Positions 11,968 through 22,179 are shown, numbered from the stretch's first letter. The stretch: 64,000 bases of DNA from Holophagales bacterium (GCA_009845425.1 VXZQ01000003.1:124001-188000), one strand, 5' to 3'. Notes: generated by a model not told the origin, from the letters alone. Numbers and translations are program-made.

Positions 11968-13182
11968 TCAGTCCGCGGCGCGGAGGGCGGCGCGATAGAC
12001 GTCGCGGAAGGGGACTCCCTGTTCGCGGGCGATTCGGCGGACGTCTTCGTACTCGGGGGCCGCGCCGAGGGAACGGCCGGCGACGGTGGCTCGCTTCACT
12101 TTCACGTCGCCGAATGGCGTCGGGACAACGAAGATCGAGCGTTCCGCTTCCAGGCGATCCACGACGGTGCGGCGGCAGCCCAAAGAGCCGGTCTCGAGGA
12201 GGAGGCACTCCGCTAGCTCCGAGGACTGCTCCGGGCGGGAGATCACCGTGATCGCCACGCCGGGCCGGGACTTCTTCATCTGTACGGCGGTCGCGAAGAC
12301 GTCCAGGGCGCCGGCTTCGAGGAGCGATTCGACGGCATGGCCGACTGCCTCACCGGTCACGTCGTCGAGCTGACACTCGAGCACGGCGACCTGGCGCCAT
12401 GAGCTCTCGGCAAGCTCCAGAGGCCTTGCCCGCTGCAGACGCAGTGCATTCGGGCGATCGGCCAGCTCCCGGCTGCCGAGTCCGATTCCGCAACTCTCGA
12501 TTCGCCGCGGAGCCACTGTCGCGGACGGTTCGAACTCCTCTACGAACTCCCGCGCGATGACGGCGCCGGTGGGTGTCGTGAGCTCGCCCGAGGCCCCGCC
12601 GGAGGTGATCGGAACGCCCTCCAGCAGCAGAGCGGTCGCGGGCGCGGGGACCGGCATCACGCCGTGACGCGTCGAGATGGTGCCGCTCCCCACGACGACA
12701 ATCGACGAGGAGACCCGGGCCGGGCCGAAGTGCTCAAGAGCGACCGCCGCGCCTACCAGGTCGACGATCGAGTCGTCAGCGCCAACCTCGTGGAAATGGA
12801 CCTCATCGATGTCCACGCCATGAACCTGGGCTTCCGCCTCACCCAGTCGCCGGAACAGGGCGGAGGCGCGCTCGACCACACCGGCGCTCAGACCGCTCTC
12901 CTCGATCATCCGCAGAATGGTCGACAGCCGCCGATGCGATGCACCCTCGCTGCCTGCCCCCTCGACCGGCCGCCCATCCCGAAGAACCGAGAACCGAACC
13001 CCCGTCAGACCGCCCCGCTTCGCCCGCTCGACCCGTAGCTCGACCCCATCCAGACCCAACCGGTCCACCATTCCCTCGAGCAGCGACACAGGCAGACCCA
13101 GGTCCAGACACGCCCCCAGGAACATGTCTCCCGAGATCCCACTCGGACAGTCCAGATGCAGGTGAACGGGCCCGCCCGCCAT
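11968..13182 (-). CDS. larC: Nickel-pincer cofactor biosynthesis protein LarC
   Basis: LHLDCPSGISGDMFLGACLDLG, FHEVGADDSIVDLVGAA, TPTGAVIAREF motifs; start at MAGGPVHLH. Confidence 0.9.
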   Translation of the reverse strand: MAGGPVHLHLDCPSGISGDMFLGACLDLGLPVSLLEGMVDRLGLDGVELRVERAKRGGLTGVRFSVLRDGRPVEGAGSEGASHRRLSTILRMIEESGLSAGVVERASALFRRLGEAEAQVHGVDIDEVHFHEVGADDSIVDLVGAAVALEHFGPARVSSSIVVVGSGTISTRHGVMPVPAPATALLLEGVPITSGGASGELTTPTGAVIAREFVEEFEPSATVAPRRIESCGIGLGSRELADRPNALRLQRARPLELAESSWRQVAVLECQLDDVTGEAVGHAVESLLEAGALDVFATAVQMKKSRPGVAITVISRPEQSSELAECLLLETGSLGCRRTVVDRLEAERSIFVVPTPFGDVKVKRATVAGRSLGAAPEYEDVRRIAREQGVPFRDVYRAALRAAD

Positions 13183-13192
13183 GAGAGGCACC

Positions 13193-13930
13193 CTACAGCA
13201 GCCGGCGCTCACGTAGAGAGACCCAGCGCCGGCCGCCGGCGAGGACGAGGTGGTCGACGAGGTCGATGCCCACGGCGGCCGCGGCGCGGCTGAGGCGGCG
13301 GGTGAAGGCGATGTCCTCGGGGCTGGGCTCGGGATCGCCGCTGGGGTGGTTGTGGAAGATGACGACCGCCGTCGCGCCCAGGCGGAGCGCTTCCTTGAGG
13401 ACTGCCCGGGGTTCCACCGACGCGCGGTCGAGGCCGCCGACGAAGTGCTCGCGCTCGGAGATGATGCGACCGCGCACGTCCACGTAAATCGCCCCCATCG
13501 CTTCCTGGTCGAGGCGCGCGTAGCGCAGATTGAGGTAGCGGGCGAGAGCGGCGACGTTGCCCAGGGGCCTCCGTTCGGGCAGTTGCGCCCGCGCAAGCCT
13601 GCGAGCCAGCTCCACCGCGGCCAGGACGGTGGCCGCCTTGGCGTCCCCCAAACCCCTCCTGCGCAAGGATGGCAGGTCGTGTTCCACCAGGAGGGCGAGC
13701 GCCGGCAGGCCGCCCAGCCCCCGACCCTCGTCGTAGAGCAGGTCACGGGCGAGGTCGACCACCGAACAACCGCGGTGGCCGGTGCGCAGGAGGATGGCGA
13801 TCAGCTCGCAGTCGCTCAGAACCCCTGCGCCGTGGGCGAGCAAACGTTCCCGGGGACGTTCTTCGGACGGCACTTCCCGGAGCGTGGTGGTCGGCCTGTC
13901 GTTTCCGCGCATCGAACCTCCTGCCGACAC
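13193..13930 (-). CDS. radC: RadC/JAB-domain protein
   Basis: HNHPSGDPEPSPEDIAFTRRL metal-binding motif plus N-terminal UPF0758 region. Confidence 0.95.
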   Translation of the reverse strand: MSAGGSMRGNDRPTTTLREVPSEERPRERLLAHGAGVLSDCELIAILLRTGHRGCSVVDLARDLLYDEGRGLGGLPALALLVEHDLPSLRRRGLGDAKAATVLAAVELARRLARAQLPERRPLGNVAALARYLNLRYARLDQEAMGAIYVDVRGRIISEREHFVGGLDRASVEPRAVLKEALRLGATAVVIFHNHPSGDPEPSPEDIAFTRRLSRAAAAVGIDLVDHLVLAGGRRWVSLRERRLL

Positions 13931-14001
13931 TGACGGAAGGGCCTCCCGGGAGTTCGCGCGAGGCGGCCGGTAGCACCACGGACTGCTAGCGTGCCGCGGC
14001 C

Positions 14002-14904
14002 ATGCGCGGATCCGACCTGCCCAGGTTTCTAAGGCTCGACGTGCCTGCCCGGGAACCCGCCGTCGCGGTGCTTCCCGTTCCCTACGAACGGACCACCTCG
14101 TGGGGGCGCGGCACGGAGAACGGACCGCGTGCGCTCCTTGTGGCCTCGCGTTACGTCGAACTCTACGACGAGGAACTGGACGTCGAGCCCTGCCGCATCG
14201 GCATCGAGACGCTGCCGCCGGTAGACATAGGCGGCAGCGACGAGTCCGTCCTGCGACGCATCAGCGCAGCGGCCGAGGCCACGCTTCGGGATGGAAGGTT
14301 CCTGGCGGCGATCGGCGGGGAACACACGGTGACGCCTGCGCTGGTGCGCGGCGCGCAGGACGCCGCCGAGCGGGATCTGGGAGTCGTCCAGTTCGACGCC
14401 CACGCGGATCTCCGCCAGACCTATGGCGGCAGCGTCTGGAGCCATGCCTGCGCGATGAGCCGCGTGCTGGATCTCGGTCTGCCGACGCTGGCGGTCGGCA
14501 TCCGTTCGCTGACCCGGCCGGAGGCCGCACGGATAGCGAACGAGCGTCTCCCGATCCTCTGGGCGGAGCAGCTTGACGCCCTTCCCCGGCCTGAACTCGA
14601 AGGCCTGTTCGAGAGTCTGCTGGCTTCACTTCCCGACACGGTGTATCTGACCTTCGACCTCGACTTCTTCGACCCGTCCGTGCTGCCGGCCACCGGAACG
14701 CCCGAGCCGGGGGGCGGCACGTGGTATCAGGCGCTGGCGCTGCTGCGCCAGTTGTTCGAGCGCAAGCAGGTGATCGCGATGGACGTGGTCGAACTGGCGC
14801 CGATCCCGGGCCAACCCGCCAGCGACTTCACTGCCGCCAAGCTGCTCTACAAGTGCATCGGCTACCGCTTCCGGCGGCAACTGGCCGGCATGGCCGGCAC
14901 CTGA
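14002..14904 (+). CDS. speB: Agmatinase/arginase-family ureohydrolase
   Basis: GGEHTVT, QFDAHADLR, TFDLDFFDPSVLPATGTPEPGG. Confidence 0.9.
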   Translation: MRGSDLPRFLRLDVPAREPAVAVLPVPYERTTSWGRGTENGPRALLVASRYVELYDEELDVEPCRIGIETLPPVDIGGSDESVLRRISAAAEATLRDGRFLAAIGGEHTVTPALVRGAQDAAERDLGVVQFDAHADLRQTYGGSVWSHACAMSRVLDLGLPTLAVGIRSLTRPEAARIANERLPILWAEQLDALPRPELEGLFESLLASLPDTVYLTFDLDFFDPSVLPATGTPEPGGGTWYQALALLRQLFERKQVIAMDVVELAPIPGQPASDFTAAKLLYKCIGYRFRRQLAGMAGT

Positions 14905-14911
14905 GCCCCCA

Positions 14912-16432
14912 TCAGACGCCGATCAAGCCGCCCGCGACGTAGACCCAAAACACGATCAGCACCAGGCCGATCACGTTCAGCCAGACGCCGGCCCGGACCA
15001 TCTGCGGAATGGTGATCTCACCGGAGCCGAAGACGATCGCGTTTGGGGGCGTCGCCACCGGCATCATGAAGGCGCAACTAGCCGCCAGCGTGGCGGGAAC
15101 GATCAGGAGCAGCGGTTCCACGTTGATGGCGGCGGCCGTCGCCGCCAGGATCGGCAGGAACGTGACCGTCGTCGCCGTGTTGCTCGTCACCTCCGTGAGC
15201 AGAATGAGGAGACCGGCCGCGCCCAGGACCAGGATCAGCACCGGCGTCCCCTCGAGCACCTGAAGCAGGCCGCCGATGAACTGGTCCACTCCGGTTGCCC
15301 GGATGGAAGCGGCCAGACTCAGACCGCCCCCGAAGAGCACCAGGATGCCCCAGGGCGCTTCCAGCGCCTTCTTCCAGCTCAGCAGGAAAACGCCGCGACG
15401 CAGGTCGACCGGCGCCGCGAACAGGCACAGGGCAGCCGCGATCGCAATCCCGGAGTCCGTCAGTCCCGTGAAGGGCGCGATACCACCGATCTCCAGCCGC
15501 GCCAGCCAGGATCCCGTCGTCCACAGCGCGGCGGTCGTGGCGAAGATGGCCAGTACTCCCTTCTCCGGTCCCGACATCGGCCCCATCTTCCGCAGCTCGC
15601 TACGGATGAGCTCCGCTCCCCCGGGCACCTCGCGGATGCGCAGAGGGAAAGCGACCCGCGTCAGGACGATCCAGGCCAGGGGCAGAAACAGCGCGCTCAG
15701 CCCGAAGCCGAACGGCAGCCAGTGGGCGAACGTAATCTCCCGACCGTAGTTGTCGCTCACGAAGGCCATCATCTCCAGGTTTGGAGGAGTGCCGATCTTC
15801 GTCGCGACGCCGCCGATCGAGGCGCCGTAGGCCGTCCCCAGCAGCAGGCAGAGAGCAAACGGGAAGGTCTGCCCGGGGGGTGGCGCCGCCTCGCCCAGGC
15901 GCCGCCGCACGAGTGCGATGACCGAGAGGGCGATGGGCAGCATCATGACCGTCGTCGCCGTGTTCGAGATCCACATGCTGAGGGCGGCGCTCGCGGTCAT
16001 GAAGCCGAGCACGACGCGGCGGGGACGCGTGCCCACCAGCAGGATGATGCGCAGCGCGAGCCGCCGGTGCAGCCCCCAGGTCTGCATGGCTAGGGCGATC
16101 ATGAAGCCGCCCAAAAAAAGATAGATGTTCGGGTGGGCGTAGGGTGCCGCGACCTCCCTGATCCCGAGTTCGCCGCCCGTCAGAAGCGGCATCGCCGCCA
16201 GCGGAATGAGCGCTGTGGCCGGTACCGGCAGCGCCTCCGTGAGCCAGAGCGCCGCCATCAGGACGCCGACCGCGGCCACGGCCCTGCCAGCGGCCGGGAG
16301 GCCGGAGACGACCTCGCCGTCGGCGCCCACGACGGCTTCGGGAATCGCGAGGTAGACCAGCGCCGCGAGAAGGGGCGCACCGATCAGCCCGGCAACGGCA
16401 AGCGGACCGACGCCACGGTCCTTCTCAGCCAC
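14912..16432 (-). CDS. SLC13/DASS-family anion (dicarboxylate/sulfate-type) transporter
   Basis: Multi-TM; SNTATTVMMLPIALS and SNTATTVTFLPILAA pair, TPPNAIVFGSG. Confidence 0.88.
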   Translation of the reverse strand: MAEKDRGVGPLAVAGLIGAPLLAALVYLAIPEAVVGADGEVVSGLPAAGRAVAAVGVLMAALWLTEALPVPATALIPLAAMPLLTGGELGIREVAAPYAHPNIYLFLGGFMIALAMQTWGLHRRLALRIILLVGTRPRRVVLGFMTASAALSMWISNTATTVMMLPIALSVIALVRRRLGEAAPPPGQTFPFALCLLLGTAYGASIGGVATKIGTPPNLEMMAFVSDNYGREITFAHWLPFGFGLSALFLPLAWIVLTRVAFPLRIREVPGGAELIRSELRKMGPMSGPEKGVLAIFATTAALWTTGSWLARLEIGGIAPFTGLTDSGIAIAAALCLFAAPVDLRRGVFLLSWKKALEAPWGILVLFGGGLSLAASIRATGVDQFIGGLLQVLEGTPVLILVLGAAGLLILLTEVTSNTATTVTFLPILAATAAAINVEPLLLIVPATLAASCAFMMPVATPPNAIVFGSGEITIPQMVRAGVWLNVIGLVLIVFWVYVAGGLIGV

Positions 16433-16449
16433 TTCGGCCGCTTCCGGAC

Positions 16450-18156
16450 CTATCCGGAGTCACGGCCGCCCTTCCCGAGGTGGCGGCGGAAGTAGGACCT
16501 GGTCAAGCCGGTGACCACTCCCGAGAGCAGGAGCAGCGAAATGAGGTTGGGGAAGGACATCAAACCGAGCGCCACGTCGCCGAAGGTCCACACGGTCGTC
16601 AACGGCAGCAGGCAGCCCATGAAGAAGAACCCGACGTAGATCCAGCGGTAGACCGGAATCGCCCTGGCGCCGAAGAGGTACTCGGTCGAGCGGTCGCCGT
16701 AGTAGGACCAGGAGATCGCCGTCGACACCGCGAACAGCAGCACCGAGAGGGTGACGATCAGGTCGCCACGACTGCCCGGAAGACCGAGGCTGAAGGCTCG
16801 GGCCGTAAGAGGAGCACCGTTCAGCAGGGCGCCGCCCTCGATTCTCGGCTCGGCCCCGTCGGTGCTTAGAGAGCCGTCGGCGCCCAGTTCCAGCCTGCCG
16901 CTCCAGGCGGACCCGTCTTCCTCCACCAGACGCGCGTCGACGATTGTCGCGTGGAGGAACACGAACGAACCACTGGCGGTTCCGTCGACGACATCGAGCG
17001 CGCCGCCGCCCAGGCCGGCACGCTCCTCCCGCGCCGCCAGCAGCTCGGAGTCATCGTTCAGCACCAGGTGAACGCCCTCGACCTCGTCGAGGCCGAAACT
17101 CTGGGGCGCCGCGTCGCGCCAGGCGTCGGTCGTCACGATCACCAGGCCGGTCATCGTGCAAATGACCAGCGTGTCGATGAAGGGCTCCAGCGAGGCCACC
17201 AGACCCTCACGCACCGGTTCGTCCGTCTTGGCCGTGGCGTGTGCGATCGGCGCGCTGCCCTGTCCCGCCTCGTTGCTGAACAGACCACGCCGGATGCCCC
17301 ACATCATCGTCATCAGGAAAGAGCCCGCGGCGCCGCCGACCATCGACGTCGGCCGGAACGCCTGCTCCACGATCAGGGCGAAGCTTGCCGGCACGCTGTC
17401 GATGTTCGCCAGCAGGATGAAGAGAGCGCCGCCAACGTAGATCACGGCCATGCCGGGCGCGAGAATCGAGGTCACCCTCCCGATGCGACGGATGCCGCCG
17501 ATGATCACGAGCGCGACCAGGGAAGCGAAGACGAGACCGCTCCAGACCGGCGCCAGGCCGAACTGGGACTCGAGCTGATCGGCCATCGTGTTCGCCTGGT
17601 TCATGTTGCCGGTACCGAACGAGCAGATGACGGCCAGGCCGGCGAACAGCATGGCCATCCACTTCCACTGCGTCCCCAGGCCCTTCTCGATGTAGTACAT
17701 CGGACCGCCGGAGACGGAGCCGTCCCGATGCACCCGCCGGTAGGCCACGGCCAGCGTGCACTCGGCGAACTTGAGCGCCATGCCGAAGAACGCCGTCACC
17801 CACATCCAGAACAGGGCCCCGGGACCTCCCATGCGAATCGCGATCGCGACTCCGGCGATGTTGCCGATGCCAACGGTCGCCGAGAGGGCCGTCGTCAAGG
17901 CCTGAAAATGAACCAGATCGCCTTCGTCATCCGGGTCGTTGTACTTTCCAGCGAGAATGGCCCAGGCGTGCCGGAAGCCTCGCAACTGGATCAGACCCAG
18001 CCGAACGGTCACGAACAGGCCCGTTCCCAGCAGGACGAGGGCAAGAAGGGGCGCCTGCGGCGGCGTGTTCCAGACCACGCCCTCCAGCCAGCCGGCCACC
18101 GGCCCGAGCAGCCCGTTCACTCCATCGGCAATCGAACCGAACACCTCCTCGGGCAT
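16450..18156 (-). CDS. AGCS-family sodium:alanine/glycine symporter with internal soluble insertion
   Basis: GTGNMNQANTMADQL, GLFSNEAGQGSAPIAHATAKTDEPVREGLVASLEPFIDT; ISWSYYGDRSTEYLFG. Confidence 0.92.
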   Translation of the reverse strand: MPEEVFGSIADGVNGLLGPVAGWLEGVVWNTPPQAPLLALVLLGTGLFVTVRLGLIQLRGFRHAWAILAGKYNDPDDEGDLVHFQALTTALSATVGIGNIAGVAIAIRMGGPGALFWMWVTAFFGMALKFAECTLAVAYRRVHRDGSVSGGPMYYIEKGLGTQWKWMAMLFAGLAVICSFGTGNMNQANTMADQLESQFGLAPVWSGLVFASLVALVIIGGIRRIGRVTSILAPGMAVIYVGGALFILLANIDSVPASFALIVEQAFRPTSMVGGAAGSFLMTMMWGIRRGLFSNEAGQGSAPIAHATAKTDEPVREGLVASLEPFIDTLVICTMTGLVIVTTDAWRDAAPQSFGLDEVEGVHLVLNDDSELLAAREERAGLGGGALDVVDGTASGSFVFLHATIVDARLVEEDGSAWSGRLELGADGSLSTDGAEPRIEGGALLNGAPLTARAFSLGLPGSRGDLIVTLSVLLFAVSTAISWSYYGDRSTEYLFGARAIPVYRWIYVGFFFMGCLLPLTTVWTFGDVALGLMSFPNLISLLLLSGVVTGLTRSYFRRHLGKGGRDSG

Positions 18157-18171
18157 CGCGCCAGAGCCTCC

Positions 18172-19335
18172 CTACACGTAGTTGGCCGGATGGCCGGTCG
18201 CGAAGACCAGCACGGACTCGCCGCGACGGATCGTACCGGAGTCGCTCAGGCTGGCGACCGCCGCCATCGCCGCGGCGGTTTCGGGACCGATCAGCAGTCC
18301 TTCCTCCGCCGCCATCCTCCGCGTCGTCTCCGCCACCTGATCCTCCTGGACGGCCACTGCCGTTCCCCCGCTCTCGCGGACCGCGCGCAGGACGAGGAAA
18401 TCGCCGATCGCCCGCGGTACCCGCAAGCCCCAGACGCGCGTTTCCGGCGCATCCCAGGGCTCGGCGTGCTCGCTGCCGTCCCGGAAGGCCCGCACGATGG
18501 GGGCACAGCCCGCCATCTGCACGACCGCGAACTTCGCGGGCGGCCCGCTCAGAAGGCCCAGCCCGCGGAGTTCGGCGAACGCTTTCGCCATGCCGACGAT
18601 TCCGGTGCCGCCGCCGGTCGGATAGACGATCCAGTCCGGCAGCCGCCAGCCGAACTGCTCGGCGACCTCGAAACCCATCGTCTTCTTGCCCTCGACCCGG
18701 TACGGCTCGCGCAGGGTCGACAGATCCCAGAGTCCGCCGCCGCGCTCCTTCAGCGCGGCGCCGGCGTCGACCAGGGTACCGCCCGATTCGACAACCTCCG
18801 CACCGAACGCACGACAACGTTCGGCAACGGTAGCCGGAGTATCTTCCGGCAGCGCTACGCGGCAGGGCAGCCCGGCCGCGGCGGCGTAGGCGGCGGCCGA
18901 AACGCCCGCGTTGCCGGCGCTCGGAAGCTGAACCCCGGGGGCGCCGAGTTCACAGGCCCGGTTCACGGCCAGGGAGAGTCCCCGGTCCTTGAACGAACCC
19001 GTCGGGTTTCCCGCTTCGTTCTTGACGAAGACACTCATGCCGTCGGGCCCCGCGCGTTGAAGCCGCACAACGGGAGTGCCGCCTTCGCCCAGATCGACCC
19101 GAGCGTGGAAGCGGGACACCGGCAGCAGCTCGCGATAGCGCCACAGGGTCCAGGGGCGGTGACGGAGATCACGGGCGAGCGTCTCGCCCCGCCACCGATC
19201 CAGTTCGTAGCTCACAAGCCACGGTTTGCCGGCGGGCGACAGGAAAGCCGGCTCGTCCAGAGGCCTCTTGACCCCGGTAGCGGAGCAGACGAGCTCTCGG
19301 GCCCAGCGCTCCCTGCTCTCACCACCTGACTCCAT
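18172..19335 (-). CDS. thrC: Threonine synthase-like PLP enzyme
   Basis: GEGGTPVVRL, KNEAGNPTGSFKDRGLSLAV, PTGGGTGIVGM; start at MESGGE. Confidence 0.85.
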   Translation of the reverse strand: MESGGESRERWARELVCSATGVKRPLDEPAFLSPAGKPWLVSYELDRWRGETLARDLRHRPWTLWRYRELLPVSRFHARVDLGEGGTPVVRLQRAGPDGMSVFVKNEAGNPTGSFKDRGLSLAVNRACELGAPGVQLPSAGNAGVSAAAYAAAAGLPCRVALPEDTPATVAERCRAFGAEVVESGGTLVDAGAALKERGGGLWDLSTLREPYRVEGKKTMGFEVAEQFGWRLPDWIVYPTGGGTGIVGMAKAFAELRGLGLLSGPPAKFAVVQMAGCAPIVRAFRDGSEHAEPWDAPETRVWGLRVPRAIGDFLVLRAVRESGGTAVAVQEDQVAETTRRMAAEEGLLIGPETAAAMAAVASLSDSGTIRRGESVLVFATGHPANYV

Positions 19336-19430
19336 CTTCGCTTCCGCCGTGCCGACCCTAGCAGCGCCGCCGGCGCGCTGTCGTTCAGCAGACACAAGCC
19401 ACTGAAACACAACAACTTACGGCCGAAATG

Positions 19431-19439
19431 TGCTATCAT
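19431..19439 (+). promoter_or_regulatory. Extended -10 promoter element (TGCTATCAT) upstream of pseudokinase
   Basis: TGnTATCAT about 34 nt before the ATG; no clear -35. Confidence 0.45.
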
Positions 19440-19472
19440 CGCCTCCTCGCATCAACTTCTTGGCATTCGCGC

Positions 19473-21221
19473 ATGAGTCAACAAATTGGTCACTTCGAGA
19501 TTCTCCGCCGCCTCGAAGCGAAGCCTGGAGCAGCCTCCTATCTCGGTCGCGACACGCGGGACGAAAGCCCCGTCATTCTCGACACCTGGACCGGAGAGAC
19601 GGCCGAGGCTCAGGCCCTGTTCCTGAAGCGGGCCGCCGCGGTCGGACGGTTGGAACACGTCTCGATCGCCCGGATCCTCGACTTCGGAATCGACGGCGCA
19701 ACGTCCTGTCGAATCGAACAGTCCCTGGGCACCGAGACGCTGGCGGCGCGCCTTGAACGGTGCGACAAACTGCCGATCCGCACGGTTCTGGGCTGGCTTG
19801 CGCAGGTTGCGCGCGCACTGGAACACGCGCATGGCCAGGGCGTCGTCCACGGAGACGTCCACCCCGGCGCCATCACGATCCGTTCCGACGACAGCGCCGC
19901 TCTTCGGGGTTTCGCGAGTCCGCGACCGTACGCACACGTCAGGTACGGCGCACCGGAGCTGCTGCACGGCGGCACTGTCGATGTGCGAAGCGACGTCTAT
20001 GCGTTTGGTGTGCTCACGCACCGGGTGCTGACCTTCCAGCCCGCCGAACGGCAGGTGCCCTCCCGCCGGCTGAAATCGAAGGACCGGCGTTTCGTGCAAA
20101 AGGCAATCAAGGCCCAGCTTCCACAACATGTGGCGAGATCACTCGTTACCGTTCTCGACGCCTGCCTCCGGGACGATCCTGCGAAGCGTGCAGCGGACTT
20201 CGGCCCCATTGTCAACGCCCTCGAAGACGCGCACGAGGAACTCGTCGGGACGCCCAGCGACGAGGCCTCCCCGCAGGGCGAGCCGAACGACTGGACGGCC
20301 ACGACGGTGCAGACACCCAGAGCGTCCGACTCCTCGCTGATCGAAGTCGAGATCAACGCAGGGGTCGCGCCGCCGGAGACGACTTCTCCGCCGACTCTCG
20401 ACACGGTCGCCGACGCGATCCGGCGTCCGCCCCGCTCCCGCCTCCGGCGCCGCTGGTTGACGTTCGCCACGGTCGCCGGAACCGCGCTCTGGCTCGGCGG
20501 TACGCTGTGGTGGTCGAAGGGTAGTCCGGTCGCCGGATCGGAGGCCCCCGAACCACGGACCGAGCCTCCGGTCGAACGGCAGGCGCTCGCCTCGGAGACC
20601 GAAGACGAGAGTCCCGCCTCGGAGCCCGTCAGCCTGACTACGCGCGAGAATCCGACGCCCCAACCCCCAGACGCGACTCCAGCCGTTAGCCGGGGAACCG
20701 GCCGCCTGGCCCTGGCGCCCGCCTGGAATCCGCAAATCACCGTCTCTGTCGACGGCGAGGCGCCCGTGGTCCTCGACCGCAGAAGGGTGTTCGAAGTCGA
20801 AGCCGAGATCGATCATGTGCTCACGTTCGAACTTGTCACTCGCGACTACCAGATCCGGGAACAGGTCCTGACCCAGGTCGGCGTGGACCGGTTGCTGGAG
20901 ACGCCGGTGCCTCTGGTTCGGCCCGGCGCCGTCAGCATCGCGCCGGCAACCGAATCGGAACGTCCCGTCTTCGTACGCATCGGCGATGAAGCGATCGGCT
21001 GGACGCCCATCCTCGACCTGCCCGTCCCCGCAGGCGCCCACGTCCTCAGCCTTCTCCGAAATCCCAGGTGGCAGCCGGAGGACCGGATCGACCAGAAGAT
21101 CCAGGTGAACTCCAGGCAGGAGACGATGGTCCAGTTCGACCTCGAAGCTGAACCGCCCGTGCTGATCGTCAACGGCCAGAGGATCGAGTACGCTCCGGTT
21201 GATGAGGGGCCCGCGCCGTAG
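19473..21221 (+). CDS. Membrane-anchored pseudokinase with PEGA-like extracytoplasmic region
   Basis: Kinase fold recognisable (HGDVHPGAI, YGAPELLHGGTVDVRSDVYAFGVL) but catalytic residues replaced; one TM (WLTFATVAGTALWLGGTLWW); two PEGA-like segments. Confidence 0.8.
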   Translation: MSQQIGHFEILRRLEAKPGAASYLGRDTRDESPVILDTWTGETAEAQALFLKRAAAVGRLEHVSIARILDFGIDGATSCRIEQSLGTETLAARLERCDKLPIRTVLGWLAQVARALEHAHGQGVVHGDVHPGAITIRSDDSAALRGFASPRPYAHVRYGAPELLHGGTVDVRSDVYAFGVLTHRVLTFQPAERQVPSRRLKSKDRRFVQKAIKAQLPQHVARSLVTVLDACLRDDPAKRAADFGPIVNALEDAHEELVGTPSDEASPQGEPNDWTATTVQTPRASDSSLIEVEINAGVAPPETTSPPTLDTVADAIRRPPRSRLRRRWLTFATVAGTALWLGGTLWWSKGSPVAGSEAPEPRTEPPVERQALASETEDESPASEPVSLTTRENPTPQPPDATPAVSRGTGRLALAPAWNPQITVSVDGEAPVVLDRRRVFEVEAEIDHVLTFELVTRDYQIREQVLTQVGVDRLLETPVPLVRPGAVSIAPATESERPVFVRIGDEAIGWTPILDLPVPAGAHVLSLLRNPRWQPEDRIDQKIQVNSRQETMVQFDLEAEPPVLIVNGQRIEYAPVDEGPAP

Positions 21222-22179
21222 CAGCGACGCCGGCGCTGACGCCACGCCGCTCGACGTCAGTGTCCTGGTGCCGGTCCTCGACGAAAGCGCGACGGTCTCC
21301 GCCCTGGCCGAGCGCGTCCTTGCCAACCTAGACGCCCTTCAGGTCCTGGCGGAACTCGTGTTCATCGATGACGGCTCGACCGACGGCACGTCCGATGCGG
21401 TTCGCCGCGAACACGAGCGCGACCCCCGGGTGCGGCTGATTCGGCTGCGGCGGAACTTTGGCAAGGCAGCCGCCCTCTCGGCCGGGGTCGATCACTCGCG
21501 GGGCCGGATTCTCGTCACGATGGACGGCGACCTGCAGGACGATCCCGACGAGATTCCGCGACTGCTGCAGGCGCTGGAAAACGGCCCCCTCGATCTCGTC
21601 TCCGGCTGGAAGCGCACCCGGCGCGACCCGTGGCGCCGTCGACTGGCGTCCAGGGTCTTCAACTGGGTGACGCGCACCCTCTCGAACGTCAGGCTGCACG
21701 ACTTCAACTCCGGCTTCAAGGCCTACCGCCGGGAAGTTCTGGAGCAGGTCGCCGTGTACGGCGAACTCCATCGTTACATCCCCGTTCTCGCCAGCCGGCG
21801 CGGTTTTCTCGTCGGCGAGATTCCGGTAGCGCACCATCCGCGCCGCGTCGGCCGCAGCCGGTACGGATGGGACCGCTCCTACAAGGGACCCGTGGACCTG
21901 ATCACGGTCCTGTTCATCAGCCGCTTCACGCGCCGCCCGCTGCACCTCTTCGGCCCGATCGGCCTGATCAGTTTCGCGGCCGGTCTGGGTATCTGTACCT
22001 ATCTCGCCGCGCTCTGGTTCGCCGGCGCCTCGCTGTCCAACCGGCCGCTGCTGCTGCTCGGGGTCCTGTTGATGGTCCTGGGCATCCAGATCGTCACAAC
22101 TGGCCTGATCGGCGAACTGATCACCTTCAAGAACTTCCGGCGGCCCGACAGCTACTCGGTGCGAGAGCGGGTCGGCTGA
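21202..22179 (+). CDS. GT2 family glycosyltransferase with two C-terminal TMs (DPM1/GtrB-like)
   Basis: SVLVPVLDESATV...FIDDGSTDGT...TMDGDLQDDPDEI...FNSGFKAYRREV. Confidence 0.92.
   Translation: MRGPRRSSDAGADATPLDVSVLVPVLDESATVSALAERVLANLDALQVLAELVFIDDGSTDGTSDAVRREHERDPRVRLIRLRRNFGKAAALSAGVDHSRGRILVTMDGDLQDDPDEIPRLLQALENGPLDLVSGWKRTRRDPWRRRLASRVFNWVTRTLSNVRLHDFNSGFKAYRREVLEQVAVYGELHRYIPVLASRRGFLVGEIPVAHHPRRVGRSRYGWDRSYKGPVDLITVLFISRFTRRPLHLFGPIGLISFAAGLGICTYLAALWFAGASLSNRPLLLLGVLLMVLGIQIVTTGLIGELITFKNFRRPDSYSVRERVG

Noticed and set aside
16951-19329. 792-aa plus-strand ORF
   Set aside because: Antisense to AGCS transporter and threonine synthase; His/Arg/Gln-rich shadow composition
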